This document shows, in pieces, positions 34,303 through 42,898 of a DNA stretch of 64,000 bases. How positions within the stretch are numbered: the stretch's first letter is position 1; every line of letters starts with the position of its first letter. The position numbers and the translations under genes were made by a program. Origin of the DNA: Pseudooceanicola batsensis HTCC2597 (GTDB lineage Bacteria; Pseudomonadota; Alphaproteobacteria; Rhodobacterales; Rhodobacteraceae). The stretch covers positions 1,041,856-1,105,855 of the forward strand of contig NZ_CH724131.1 in the NCBI RefSeq assembly GCF_000152725.1. Reading direction: 5' to 3'. The notes under the pieces were generated by a model that was not told where the DNA came from, did no database searches, and saw only the letters and a program-made list of their open reading frames with translations.

Positions 34303-35109
34303 ATGCCGCTCGACAACGGAAAGGTCATGATCCCATGGCCACTTGCCGAAAGGCTTCTCTCATTCGACCTTGCAGCACCGACGCTGCGCCTGACCATCTC
34401 GATGCTGCACCAACTCGATCTTGCCGGCGTTTGTGGCCCGGGCAGTCCCCGGGTTTGCCCGGTCACCTGGGCAAGTTGCGCGGATCTCCGGGAGCGGGTC
34501 GGTCCGAAGGGAAGTAATAGCGCCCGCGAAATCCGCAACGCGGCCGCGGCCTTGAGCACCTCAGGACTGGTTGATCAGATAGCGTTGTTACACAACGCTA
34601 CGAAGCTGCAATGGCAGTTCAGTGAGGTCGTCTGGGAAGCCATGCGTGTCCGAGACACCAGTAACTACGTGCTGATCGACTTGGAAGAACTCGGCCAGTT
34701 CCGCTCCCAGTTCCAAATCAGCGTCTACATGAACGCGACGAAACGGAGAAGGTCCAAGGCGCCGGAGTTCTTCGTCCCCTATGATTCCCGGGTATCTGAA
34801 GAAGCGAACATTCGGCGGCTCACCAAGGCTTTAATGTCCGTCGCAAAAGTGTTGGACTGGGTGTGCTTCACGGCACTCGAATTACAAGAGTCCTCGCCGG
34901 AGCCGGAACACTTCAAGGTGCGGATCATCCATTCCGCTGCGCGATGGCGCTATCACGCCTACCTGTTGTTCAAACGGCCAAAAGCGGTCTGGAAGGTCGA
35001 TCGATCAGGAATAACGAAGTTTGATCCCAAGGTCGTTTGCGATGAGCGGGCTGATCTTGTTCAAGCCGACGACATGGGTTTGGATCATCAGGTTGTTGAC
35101 CCCGTATAG
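34303..35109 (+). CDS. Unrecognised 268-residue protein
   Basis: ATG 34303 follows a strong AAGGAGG. The protein is soluble; the N-terminal part is helical (MIPWPLAERLLSFDLAAPTL) and the C-terminal half alternates basic helices and beta strands (KRRRSKAPEFFVPYDSRVSE, FKVRIIHSAARWRYHAYLLF). That recalls winged-helix replication initiators, but no motif confirms it. It precedes an AlpA-like gene and two recombinases on the same strand and may belong to that mobile module. Confidence 0.6.
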   Translation: MPLDNGKVMIPWPLAERLLSFDLAAPTLRLTISMLHQLDLAGVCGPGSPRVCPVTWASCADLRERVGPKGSNSAREIRNAAAALSTSGLVDQIALLHNATKLQWQFSEVVWEAMRVRDTSNYVLIDLEELGQFRSQFQISVYMNATKRRRSKAPEFFVPYDSRVSEEANIRRLTKALMSVAKVLDWVCFTALELQESSPEPEHFKVRIIHSAARWRYHAYLLFKRPKAVWKVDRSGITKFDPKVVCDERADLVQADDMGLDHQVVDPV

Positions 35110-35234
35110 CAGTATTTTGCTATCCGATTTGCGGGTCGACCGAGCAATCCTCATGCGGAGGATGAAATCGGCCGCCCCGTTTTGGAAGTCTGCCGGATCT
35201 TCCTATTTCCCCGTCGCCATCAACGGAGGAAACC

Positions 35235-35462
35235 ATGTCGGCACCAAAATACTACTCTGCCAAGAAGCTGGGCGAAATCTTCGAGCGCGACCCACACACG
35301 ATCCGGGACTGGATCAACAAGGGCTGTCCGACGCCGGACGGCCCGGTGAAATTGCAGGCGGTGAAGCTGGGGAAATCCTGGCAGGTCAAGGACGAATGGC
35401 TCGCGGTCTTCGAGCTTCGAGTCCGGCCTGACACTGGAAGGCCGGATCTCGAGCTCGACTGA
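35235..35462 (+). CDS. AlpA/excisionase-like helix-turn-helix protein
   Basis: A 75-residue protein with a single winged helix-turn-helix: YYSAKKLGEIFERDPHTIRD followed by WINKGCPTPDGPVKLQAVKLGKSWQVKDEWL. Proteins of this size and pattern act as excisionases or activators for tyrosine recombinases. It lies 27 bases upstream of the first recombinase, preceded by GGAGGAAACC. Confidence 0.75.
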   Translation: MSAPKYYSAKKLGEIFERDPHTIRDWINKGCPTPDGPVKLQAVKLGKSWQVKDEWLAVFELRVRPDTGRPDLELD

Positions 35463-35489
35463 GCCGGTCGCCAGATCAGGAGACAGACC

Positions 35490-37595
35490 ATGACCCTCGT
35501 CGAAACCTTGAAGAACTACCTCGAAGCCAGCGGGGAATCGAAACGATCGCTGTCAGTCCGCTCCGGTCTCGGCGAGAGTGCAGTGAAAGACATTCTTCGC
35601 ATCCCCGGCCTGAATCCTCGAGCTACGACGCTCGCGGCCCTATCGCGCACGACGGGAACTGATCTCTTCGCGTGCTTGGAGCACCCGCCCATCTACTACT
35701 CAGACCTTCTTGCCCGCTTCGACGCGGAGGGCGAGAAACGCAAGGCGGCCAGGGTGCGGTGGCTGACGCGCGTGACTGGTTGGGTTCCTGAAACAACTAT
35801 CGTGTGTCGTCGCGAGGTCGTCGAATTCCTCCGAACCCATCATTCTGCGGAGTTCAATCTGACGAAAGGCAGCTACGCGACCTATTCGAGCGAGGCGATC
35901 GACATCGTCAGCCAGTTGGGAGTGCGCAACCGGAAGCGTGGTTCTCGTGATCTTACCGGGGAGCATGCGGACATCCTGATGGCGATCTCAGACGATGAGA
36001 GCGGTCTCCGAGAATGGCAGGTAGGTGTGGCTCGTCCTTTCCTGGTGTTCCTGCATGACCGGAAGATGCAGATCCGGGATGTCACGACGGATACGCTCGC
36101 AGCCTACTATTCAGAGCGGCTCGAGGTGTCGTCGAAGACAAAGGAAAAGTGCCGGCAACATGTCATCGAAGTCGCCAAGTTTCTGAAGGATGCCAGCGGG
36201 AACGCGGCCTTGCAGACTTACGGCTTTCGACCCGTGGAGCACCCCTTTGGCAAATACTCTGGTAAATATGGCGTTGCGGACGAAGTCGTCGCCGACCTGA
36301 TGAAGGAATTTGATCGGGATGTGGCGCCGTGGGCCATGGGTGAGATGTCCCGGACAGGTCAGTCGCTTGCTGCGTTCATCGAGGACTTGGACAAACGCGA
36401 AGGATCGGTTTCCGAACGGAAGGCGCTGTTGCAGAAGCGGCGTGCGGAGAAAGCCGCGCGTCCTGGTCAGAAACCGGTCGAGGAGACACGGACGAATGAC
36501 GATGTATTGGCAGCGAACGGATTCTTAACCGACAAGGAGAAGTGGTCGACGAAGACGCTGGAAAAACGTCGGGGCTACATCGTGTCGCTGGCGAAAGCGA
36601 CCGTCGCGACCGTCGACATCGTGCCGGAATCCATGGAGGAACTGCTTGATCCGGACTTCCTGGAGACCGCCGTTGATGGCATCAGGGAGGCCAACGTGGG
36701 TGAATTTTCAAGCGGGTATCTGGGGGGCGTTCTGAAGTGCGCGCGAAAGATCGCCAAGGGTTTTCAGCGCCGGTCAAAAGATGACCTGGTGCGGATCGAC
36801 AATTTGGTCAGAATACATGACCGCAAGCGCAGGGGCATCGCGCCGCGCAACAAGGCAAAGTTACGCGAATTCGACGAACAGCGAATCCAACGCACCATCG
36901 ATCTGGGCGACGAGATCATCGCCGACGTGAACGCCGAGATCGATCGTCGGCGGGTGGCCCACCGCAAGAAGCACGGGGTGCTGCCCGCCCGCGTCGATGT
37001 CATCGATGCCGAACTGGGCAGGAAGGTCATGGCGGCGCTCGCGCATGAGATCCTGCTCCGGAACGCGCCTCGCAGCGACAACCTGATCAATGCCCGAATG
37101 GACTGGATCAGCTGGCAAGGCGAGCAGGCGCGCATCACCGTTCCCGCGGTGCACGTAAAAATGCGCGGCCCGGATGACGAAGACCTCACTCTGTTCCTCG
37201 ATGGGAGGCAAAGCAAGCTCCTGAGGTCCTACCTCGAGACGGTGAGGGCAAAGTGCCTCGTCAGCGGCGATGATCGGAATCCCTACCTTTTCCCCGCACA
37301 AGTCCGGAAAGAGGAGGTCGGGCAGCCTTACAAGACCATTCTGAAGCGCGTCACCCGCGTGCTCAACGAGAAGGTTGGCACCAGGATCAATCCGCATCTC
37401 TATCGACATCTCATCGGGTGGATCTGGCTGAAACAGAGCATCGACAACTTGCCCAAGGTCAAGCGGATGCTGGGCCATACGCGCCTCCAGACGACGATAG
37501 ACTACTATGCCGAGCTCGATCCAAGCCTCGTCTTCGACGCCTGGAACGAACATCTCAACAGCAAGTCCACTTCCGGTAAGGTCAGGGCCGCATAG
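35490..37595 (+). CDS. Large tyrosine recombinase with N-terminal helix-turn-helix
   Basis: A 701-residue recombinase. Residues 1-65 look like a Cro/C1-type helix-turn-helix (TLKNYLEASGESKRSLSVRS, GLGESAVKDILRIPGLNPRATTLAAL). The C-terminal catalytic domain shows Arg in APRSDNLINARM, Lys in VHVKMRGPDDEDL, His-x-x-Arg in NPHLYRHLIGW, GHTRLQTT and the Tyr nucleophile in IDYYAELD (about 671-672). It is about twice the usual phage integrase length because of the added N-terminal and middle regions. It is followed after 36 bases by a second recombinase. Confidence 0.85.
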   Translation: MTLVETLKNYLEASGESKRSLSVRSGLGESAVKDILRIPGLNPRATTLAALSRTTGTDLFACLEHPPIYYSDLLARFDAEGEKRKAARVRWLTRVTGWVPETTIVCRREVVEFLRTHHSAEFNLTKGSYATYSSEAIDIVSQLGVRNRKRGSRDLTGEHADILMAISDDESGLREWQVGVARPFLVFLHDRKMQIRDVTTDTLAAYYSERLEVSSKTKEKCRQHVIEVAKFLKDASGNAALQTYGFRPVEHPFGKYSGKYGVADEVVADLMKEFDRDVAPWAMGEMSRTGQSLAAFIEDLDKREGSVSERKALLQKRRAEKAARPGQKPVEETRTNDDVLAANGFLTDKEKWSTKTLEKRRGYIVSLAKATVATVDIVPESMEELLDPDFLETAVDGIREANVGEFSSGYLGGVLKCARKIAKGFQRRSKDDLVRIDNLVRIHDRKRRGIAPRNKAKLREFDEQRIQRTIDLGDEIIADVNAEIDRRRVAHRKKHGVLPARVDVIDAELGRKVMAALAHEILLRNAPRSDNLINARMDWISWQGEQARITVPAVHVKMRGPDDEDLTLFLDGRQSKLLRSYLETVRAKCLVSGDDRNPYLFPAQVRKEEVGQPYKTILKRVTRVLNEKVGTRINPHLYRHLIGWIWLKQSIDNLPKVKRMLGHTRLQTTIDYYAELDPSLVFDAWNEHLNSKSTSGKVRAA

Positions 37596-37631
37596 GCGCC
37601 CTGACCGACGCGGCTCGACAGGAGAATAAGC

Positions 37632-38951
37632 ATGAATCCCCATATCGACATGCTCGCCGACTTCCGGTCAGCCGGGCCCGCGCAAGCCGTTCCCGGCATG
37701 AGCGAGCTGTCCGAGCATCTGCACGGGCGGATGGCGGCGGTCGGTGAGGTCGCTTTCCAGGAGTTCGCATACCTGCAACATGTCGCCGCCGCCACGTGGG
37801 GACCGGAGCGGACAAGCCACTTCGCGGTTGTCTTGCGGCAAGCTCGTGTCGCGGCGAAAGCTCCCAAGGTCAGCCGATGGAAAATGGCCAGCACCGCGAT
37901 CGAGCGCCTACCTCCGGAATGGCAGAGCTCGCTACGGGAAATTCTCGACCGATCCGAGGCAGGTAAGGTCACGTCCGGTCTCCCCATTCTGAGCTCAGAC
38001 TATCTCGGGGCGGTCACGACCGCGCTTGGTCGCTATGTCGACTATGCGCGCAGTTGCGGCGCCGGCTTGATCCCATCGGGGTCGGACCTGCATTGCTACG
38101 CGCTATGGCTGACCAACCCGACCAACACCGACCACGGGGTCTCAGTCAGAACGGCGGCGGACTATCTCTCTCGGATCAAGGCGGGGCTGGCAATCATTGC
38201 GCCCTGGGCCGACTCGTCCGCGAGGGAGTTCGTGTGCCGCTACTGGCGCGAAAAAGGCCGCGCGGGCGGGTCTCCGACGAAGACCGGAGACCAACTTGTG
38301 GGCGCCGTCGCTATCTACGACCTGGGGTTTCGGCAGATCGAGGAAGCGCAGAGCAAATCCATCCGTGGCGTCCGAGCGGCGACGATCTTCCGCAATGGGT
38401 TGATCTTGGTCTTGGGCACCGCCTTGCCGCAGCGGGCACGCGCAATCTCGGCGCTCCAGGCGGGAACAACTCTTTGGTCCGAGCAGCCTGATCGCCTGCA
38501 TGTCCGTATCCCTGCGCGGATGTTGAAGAGGCGTGAGGACCAAAAGGCCGGCGACCCCTTCGACATCGTGTGGCACAACGCACGCCTCGTGGCGGCGCTG
38601 GAGGAATACTACCGCTGCTACCGGCCGCTTTTCGATGACGGCTCTTGTCTCTTCCCTTCCGTTCATGCGCCGGGCCAGTCGATCAGTGAAAAGCGGATTG
38701 GGCGATTGTCGGCGGAGATCACCGAGAAGAAGCTTGGAGTTCGTATCCCGATCCATCGACTGCGGGACAATGTCGGCACCGATGCCGCGGAAAACCTGGT
38801 CGGAGGCCGTCTCGCGACGAAGGCGCTGCTCGACCACGCCGACATCGGCACCGGCGACCACTACGACCATTCGACCGCAGCAAAAGCGGCTGCCGAGTTC
38901 GGGCACTATATCGACAGTTGCCGCACCACGCCGACGGATCTCGCCCTATGA
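37632..38951 (+). CDS. Second tyrosine recombinase of the pair
   Basis: A 439-residue protein. The catalytic part is recognisable from Arg in ALPQRARAISAL, HRLRDNVGTDA (His-x-x-Arg) and LLDHADIGTGDHYDHS, which supplies His and the probable nucleophile Tyr. The basic segment IPARMLKRREDQK may supply the active-site Lys. It lies 36 bases after the larger recombinase, as in multi-recombinase elements, and a bidirectional terminator follows. Confidence 0.8.
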   Translation: MNPHIDMLADFRSAGPAQAVPGMSELSEHLHGRMAAVGEVAFQEFAYLQHVAAATWGPERTSHFAVVLRQARVAAKAPKVSRWKMASTAIERLPPEWQSSLREILDRSEAGKVTSGLPILSSDYLGAVTTALGRYVDYARSCGAGLIPSGSDLHCYALWLTNPTNTDHGVSVRTAADYLSRIKAGLAIIAPWADSSAREFVCRYWREKGRAGGSPTKTGDQLVGAVAIYDLGFRQIEEAQSKSIRGVRAATIFRNGLILVLGTALPQRARAISALQAGTTLWSEQPDRLHVRIPARMLKRREDQKAGDPFDIVWHNARLVAALEEYYRCYRPLFDDGSCLFPSVHAPGQSISEKRIGRLSAEITEKKLGVRIPIHRLRDNVGTDAAENLVGGRLATKALLDHADIGTGDHYDHSTAAKAAAEFGHYIDSCRTTPTDLAL

Positions 38952-39021
38952 TGCAGACCGAATTCAGTCCCCGCCCACCGCTGAGTGTCGCCGCAATTTC
39001 CGCTATTTCCGCATCGAGTTA

Positions 39022-39066
39022 AAAACGGGGTGTCATCATCCGCACGGGATGACGGCACCCCGTTTT
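39022..39066. terminator. Bidirectional intrinsic terminator after the recombinase pair
   Basis: AAAACGGGGTG and CACCCCGTTTT pair, with further pairing of GTCATC with GATGAC inside; A and T runs flank the stem on both sides. It lies 71 bases after the recombinase stop. Confidence 0.85.
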
Positions 39067-39344
39067 CAACTTCTTCCGCCGACCGCTGCAACTTCCTCGA
39101 ACCACCGTCCTTTTGGCACCGCATCATTAACTCGCTTCGCAGCGATCAAGCATCGACTTTCATCGAAAATGCGTTGGATTGTGGACCTGCTCGGTCCGCG
39201 CCCCTCTCATGAGGGCGCGGCCAAGCCGGCCACTATCAGAATGAGGAGAAGAAACAGAAGGAGAGTTCATCGCTATGCCGGACCGGAAGCGCGGTTCGGG
39301 CTTGACGGGTCATCTGGACCCGGAATCCTCGAAGGAGATTCAGT

Positions 39345-39737
39345 ATGAACGACAACAGCAAAAGCATGCGCGCCACGCTTCGGGCCGCTGAACAACGCGG
39401 CGAGTTCGTTGCTTGGCTCCGAGCCGATTTTAATCGGCTCGTTGCGGCAGCCGACCTCCTCGGCGGAGAGCCTTGGACACGCCGTGCGGGCGTGGTGGCC
39501 GAGGCCATGGCAAGCGGAGCGTCGCCCGAGGTGGTGGAGGAGGAACTGATCGAACTGCACCGGCTTCTGACGTTGGAATTCGCGGATGACATCGAAAGCG
39601 ACGAAGCCGCCCGCTTCGCCGCGGTGCATCCAGACGACCCAATTGCCGATGACGCGCGCGTTTGCGCCGAGGCTCTGGAGAGGGGCCTCCAGGCGTTGCG
39701 AGCGTTTCCTGCTCTGGCGGTAAAGGAGGCGGCATGA
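39345..39737 (+). CDS. Hypothetical acidic helical protein (130 residues)
   Basis: ATG 39345 follows GGAGATTCAGT. The product is acidic and entirely alpha-helical in character (RATLRAAEQRGEFVAWLRAD, VVEEELIELHRLLTLEFADD), with no recognised domain. It overlaps the next gene by ATGA, so both are made together. It belongs to a four-gene set ending in the second kptA. Confidence 0.6.
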   Translation: MNDNSKSMRATLRAAEQRGEFVAWLRADFNRLVAAADLLGGEPWTRRAGVVAEAMASGASPEVVEEELIELHRLLTLEFADDIESDEAARFAAVHPDDPIADDARVCAEALERGLQALRAFPALAVKEAA

Positions 39738-40141
39738 TGGACAGAATCTCGGAGATCGTCGCCGACGCCCTCGGTCAATCCCGCCGCGTGCGCAAACGCC
39801 TCGACGTGAAGATCATACCGATCCTCGATCCGCGACATCGCACCTTCGCCGGTGACATCAGTCGCAGGATCGCCTCTCGCAACATTGTCAATGAAGCTTT
39901 CCTTCGCGACATCGAAACACTCATCCTTCGCGTGGGCGAGGAGGCGGAGAGGGAGACTTCCTACGCGTGGCACGGTCACGAGCATGATCCTGAGTGCGGT
40001 TACAAGGTGGCCGTCCGCAGCGAACGTGCAGGGGCGCTACAGCTTGCGCAGGATGAACTCGTCGAGCTGGCCACCCTCGTGCAGGCGGCACTCGACGCCG
40101 TCCAGGCCTGCGTCATCGCCAATCAGCTCTTCGACCTGTGA
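39734..40141 (+). CDS. Hypothetical helical protein (135 residues)
   Basis: ATG 39734 overlaps the previous stop and is preceded by AAAGGAGG, a strong ribosome site. The protein is helical (DRISEIVADALGQSRRVRKR, ELVELATLVQAALDAVQAC) with a His/Cys stretch AWHGHEHDPECGYK near the middle that could bind a metal. I do not recognise it. Its coupled expression with the preceding gene suggests a complex. Confidence 0.6.
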   Translation: MMDRISEIVADALGQSRRVRKRLDVKIIPILDPRHRTFAGDISRRIASRNIVNEAFLRDIETLILRVGEEAERETSYAWHGHEHDPECGYKVAVRSERAGALQLAQDELVELATLVQAALDAVQACVIANQLFDL

Positions 40142-40221
40142 CTCCGCGGCGCATCGCGAGATGCGCCGTCTTGACTGCACGTTACGGGCCACCGTCGGAA
40201 GCCGCTTACAGGAGAATTACA

Positions 40222-40509
40222 GTGAAACTGCAACTGGACCTGAGCGAGGTCCGCATCTCGCGCAATCTCGAGGCGCCGCGGCTGAGAGCCTGCTACGCGG
40301 GCGCACGGTTATCGACGACGCGGACCGAGAACTCTCTCCGTGAAGATGAGGTTACCGGAAATTACACTGCGACTTGGGTCGCGGTCGTCGGTGCCTGCAA
40401 CAGGATGGCTAACAAAGTCCAATGCGCATGTCTTGCAGCAGCATGTATGGCCGGTCCGAAAAGTTGCGGCGTCGAACGGCCGCTACTGCGGGATTACCAT
40501 GTCGCGTGA
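40222..40509 (+). CDS. Hypothetical 95-residue protein overlapping kptA copy 2
   Basis: GTG 40222 follows AGGAGAATTACA at good spacing. The first 30 residues (VKLQLDLSEVRISRNLEAPR) look structured; the remainder contains several cysteines (NKVQCACLAAACMAGPKSCG). The stop at 40509 lies eleven bases inside the kptA copy 2 frame. No family recognised; it could be a real small protein or a leader. Confidence 0.45.
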   Translation: MKLQLDLSEVRISRNLEAPRLRACYAGARLSTTRTENSLREDEVTGNYTATWVAVVGACNRMANKVQCACLAAACMAGPKSCGVERPLLRDYHVA

Positions 40510-41044
40510 AGGCCGTTTTCTCAGCCGCGTTCTGCGTCATGAGCCGGAATTGCTTGGGCTAACACTGAAACCCGGTGGATGGGTCGAGGTTGACCTGCTG
40601 CTGCGCGCCCTGAGACGGGCTGGTCGGGGAATGTCGCGGGGGCATCTCGTCCGGCTTGTTGCGGATGATAACAAGAGGCGCTTTACCCTCTCCGAGGGAG
40701 GAGAGCGTATCCGAGCCGCCCAAGGGCACTCGCTCGCGGTCGACCTCACCCTCGCTCCCCAGAGCCCGCCGGCGGTGCTCTATCATGGCACAAACAGACA
40801 ATCACTGGATTCGATCTTTCAGTCTGGATTGCTCTCGGGGCGACGCCAGTTCGTGCATCTCAGCGCCGATGTCGACACGGCACTCGACGTGGGCACGCGT
40901 CACGGCAAGCCAATCGTGCTCAGCGTGGAAGCGGGCGCGATGTCGCGGGGCGGGCATCAATTCTGGGTAGCCGACAACGGTGTCTGGCTTACCCGACAGG
41001 TCCCCGCGCAATTTCTCGCCTTCGCGCCAAGGCACGACCCGTAG
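40499..41044 (+). CDS. kptA: RNA 2'-phosphotransferase (KptA/Tpt1 family), copy 2
   Basis: A 181-residue paralogue of the protein at 31656-32195. It shares RFLSRVLRHEPELLGL, DNKRRFTLSEGGERIRAAQG, LYHGTNRQSLDSIF, SADVDTALDVGTRHGKP and ADNGVWLT. The two are clearly divergent, so this is not a recent duplication. ATG 40499 lies within the previous small frame. Same proposed activity: NAD-dependent transfer of an RNA 2'-phosphate. Why one replicon carries two copies is not evident. Confidence 0.9.
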   Translation: MSREGRFLSRVLRHEPELLGLTLKPGGWVEVDLLLRALRRAGRGMSRGHLVRLVADDNKRRFTLSEGGERIRAAQGHSLAVDLTLAPQSPPAVLYHGTNRQSLDSIFQSGLLSGRRQFVHLSADVDTALDVGTRHGKPIVLSVEAGAMSRGGHQFWVADNGVWLTRQVPAQFLAFAPRHDP

Positions 41045-41241
41045 CTCCGCCCGGACAAGCGCGCTTCAATACACACCAGAGCCCCGCCTAACATACTGCC
41101 ATAGTTCAGTTTTTTGCGCGGCACAATGAGCCCCATGCGGGCGCAAAACGACCAAGCAAAAAAATTTCTCCCGCCTTACCTGAACCGCACCCACTCTTCT
41201 GGCAGCGGCCCATGACGGCGGCGAACAATTGGACAACTGAC

Positions 41242-41514
41242 ATGAACCTACTGCCATACACGCTGATGACCATCCTTGCCTTCAATGAAGGCGACCCTCT
41301 CGTCGATCTGGAGAGGATCGCCACTCACTACTTCGATACTTCGGTGGAGAAGTTCATGCGAAAGGTCAGAAAGGGTGACATACCCTTGCCAATCATGGAA
41401 ATGGAGCCTGGAAATCGAAAATCCCGGAAAGGCGTATTGGTCACCGATCTCGCAAACTACCTCCACGACCGCGCTGAAGAAGCACGCAAGTTGGCAGTGA
41501 AGCGAGCGGCATGA
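41242..41514 (+). CDS. PrtN-like pyocin/phage activator family protein
   Basis: A 90-residue protein resembling PrtN: MNLLPYTLMTILAFNEGDPL, then LERIATHYFDTSVEKFMRKV, RKGDIPLPIMEME and GVLVTDLANYLHDRAEEA, matching the family order (two helices, a wing, then a DLAxYLDxR end). In Pseudomonas PrtN activates pyocin genes; here no pyocin or tail genes are nearby, so it is an orphan regulator or has another role. An in-frame ATG at 41212 could extend it by ten residues. Confidence 0.65.
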   Translation: MNLLPYTLMTILAFNEGDPLVDLERIATHYFDTSVEKFMRKVRKGDIPLPIMEMEPGNRKSRKGVLVTDLANYLHDRAEEARKLAVKRAA

Positions 41515-41587
41515 TCCGATCAACATCTGATCTCGAAATCGCGCCTGGAGATCGCGTGTCAGGCTCGCGCTGGCCAGCCTGACACCG

Positions 41588-42046
41588 TTAACCCAGGTTG
41601 GGCGCACATCCGGCCCGCTGCCGCGCATCTTGGCTGGCCATATGCAGCGATCGGGCGATCCGTTCCGCCCGCTCGATCACATGCACAGCGCCCTCCGGCG
41701 TGCAGACCTCGCCGGCCGTCTCCCGGAAAAGCTCGAGCCAACGCTCGAAGTGAGCCCAGATCACGGGCAAACCCTCGTGCTTCGGCACCGGCGCACCGTG
41801 ATAGCGCCCGGTCATCAGAGCGACAGATGACCAGAAGTCGACCATCTTCTCGAGATGGGGTCGCCAGTCGGTAATCCGTTCCGCGAAGATCGGACCAAGC
41901 ACCGGATCGAGGCGGATCTTGCCGTAGAAGCCATGCACCAGGTCGGTGAGCACAGCTTCGCTGAGACCGGTCCTCTCCATCATTTCCAAGGTCATGGCAG
42001 GACGTGTGGAGCGGATCGGCGGGATAGAGGCTTGCGTCTGAGACAT
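41588..42046 (-). CDS. Group III truncated haemoglobin
   Basis: A 152-residue globin. The sequence LTDLVHGFYGKIRLDPVLGPIF, MVDFWSSVALMTGRYHGAPV and HFERWLELFRETAGEV matches group III truncated haemoglobins, with the proximal His in the helix around FERWLELF. It probably detoxifies or senses NO. It is divergent from nsrR across a shared operator, so NO should relieve repression of both genes. The C-terminal GCAPNLG tail has one Cys of unknown role. Confidence 0.88.
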   Translation of the reverse strand: MSQTQASIPPIRSTRPAMTLEMMERTGLSEAVLTDLVHGFYGKIRLDPVLGPIFAERITDWRPHLEKMVDFWSSVALMTGRYHGAPVPKHEGLPVIWAHFERWLELFRETAGEVCTPEGAVHVIERAERIARSLHMASQDARQRAGCAPNLG

Positions 42047-42093
42047 GGCTGACCTGGCGTGAGCGATTGTTGCGGGAGCAGGATAGAATTTAT

Positions 42094-42116
42094 AATAGGT
42101 ATTGGAAATACTTATT
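42094..42116. promoter_or_regulatory. NsrR-type operator between globin and nsrR
   Basis: AATAGGTATT-GGA-AATACTTATT is a dyad with nine of ten arm positions matched. It is 18 bases before nsrR and 47 before the globin gene, in an AT-rich promoter gap. Confidence 0.75.
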
Positions 42117-42133
42117 CATAGCGGGGTCGCCAG

Positions 42134-42553
42134 ATGCGCCTGACCAGTTTCACGGATTACGGGCTTCGGGCGCTCATGCGCATGGCCAGTGTCCCGGAGC
42201 GCGCCTTCTCGACGGCGGAGATCGCGGACGAGTTCGGTATCTCCCGCAATCACCTGAACAAGGTCGTTCAGCGCCTCGCTCGGCACGGCTTCGTCGCCAC
42301 GCGCCGCGGCGCCGGCGGCGGTGCGATTCTTGCACTTCCCGCCAGCGAGATAGGACTTGGAGATCTCGTGCGGCTCCTCGAGCAGGATCAGGCACTCGTC
42401 GAGTGTTTCTCTCCGGACGGAGCCTGCTGCGTCACCCCGGTCTGTCGCCTGAAAGGCAAGCTCTACGCTGCGGAGGCGGCTTTCCTGGCTGAGCTTGACC
42501 GCTCGACGCTGGCCGACGTCGCCTTGCCGGCGCCTGCGCCAGCCGTGGCTTGA
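42134..42553 (+). CDS. nsrR: NsrR, Rrf2-family NO-sensing repressor
   Basis: A 139-residue winged-helix repressor. The N terminus (MRLTSFTDYGLRALMRMA) and recognition helix (ISRNHLNKVVQRLARHGFVA) are typical of NsrR. The Fe-S cluster cysteines are in ECFSPDGACCVTPVCRLKG. It should bind the dyad at 42094-42116 and release it when NO destroys the cluster. Followed closely by DUF6522 (12-base gap), which suggests co-transcription. Confidence 0.9.
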   Translation: MRLTSFTDYGLRALMRMASVPERAFSTAEIADEFGISRNHLNKVVQRLARHGFVATRRGAGGGAILALPASEIGLGDLVRLLEQDQALVECFSPDGACCVTPVCRLKGKLYAAEAAFLAELDRSTLADVALPAPAPAVA

Positions 42554-42565
42554 AAGGAGAGCGTC

Positions 42566-42865
42566 ATGAGCAACGTGACTTTCAGCACCGATGGCTTTGT
42601 GGTCGACGCGGAGACAGTGAGTGCTGCTTTCAAACTTCCGCCTGCCGACGTCCCCGCAAAGCTCCGTGCCGGAGAGATCACCAGCCGGTGCGAGACCGGT
42701 ATCGACGAGGACGCCGGCCGCTGGCGTCTGACCTTCTATTGCGGAGGCCGCGCGTTGCGTCTCGTCGTCGACCGGAGCGGCACGATCCTGTCGCGCGCGA
42801 CCTTCCCTGCACACGCGCCGGCCGCAGGTCCGATCGACCTCGCGACCATGAGCGCGAAGATCTGA
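42566..42865 (+). CDS. DUF6522 family protein
   Basis: A 99-residue cytosolic protein matching DUF6522, small proteins often found beside NsrR and denitrification genes in alphaproteobacteria. Visible pattern: FVVDAETVSAAFKLPPADVP, GEITSRCETGIDEDAGRWRL and TFYCGGRALRLVVDRSGTIL, with two conserved cysteines. Good AAAGGAGAGC ribosome site. Role unknown; NO stress is suggested by the operon. Confidence 0.75.
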   Translation: MSNVTFSTDGFVVDAETVSAAFKLPPADVPAKLRAGEITSRCETGIDEDAGRWRLTFYCGGRALRLVVDRSGTILSRATFPAHAPAAGPIDLATMSAKI

Positions 42866-42898
42866 TCACCAATCCCTCACAATAAAGGGGCATCCATC

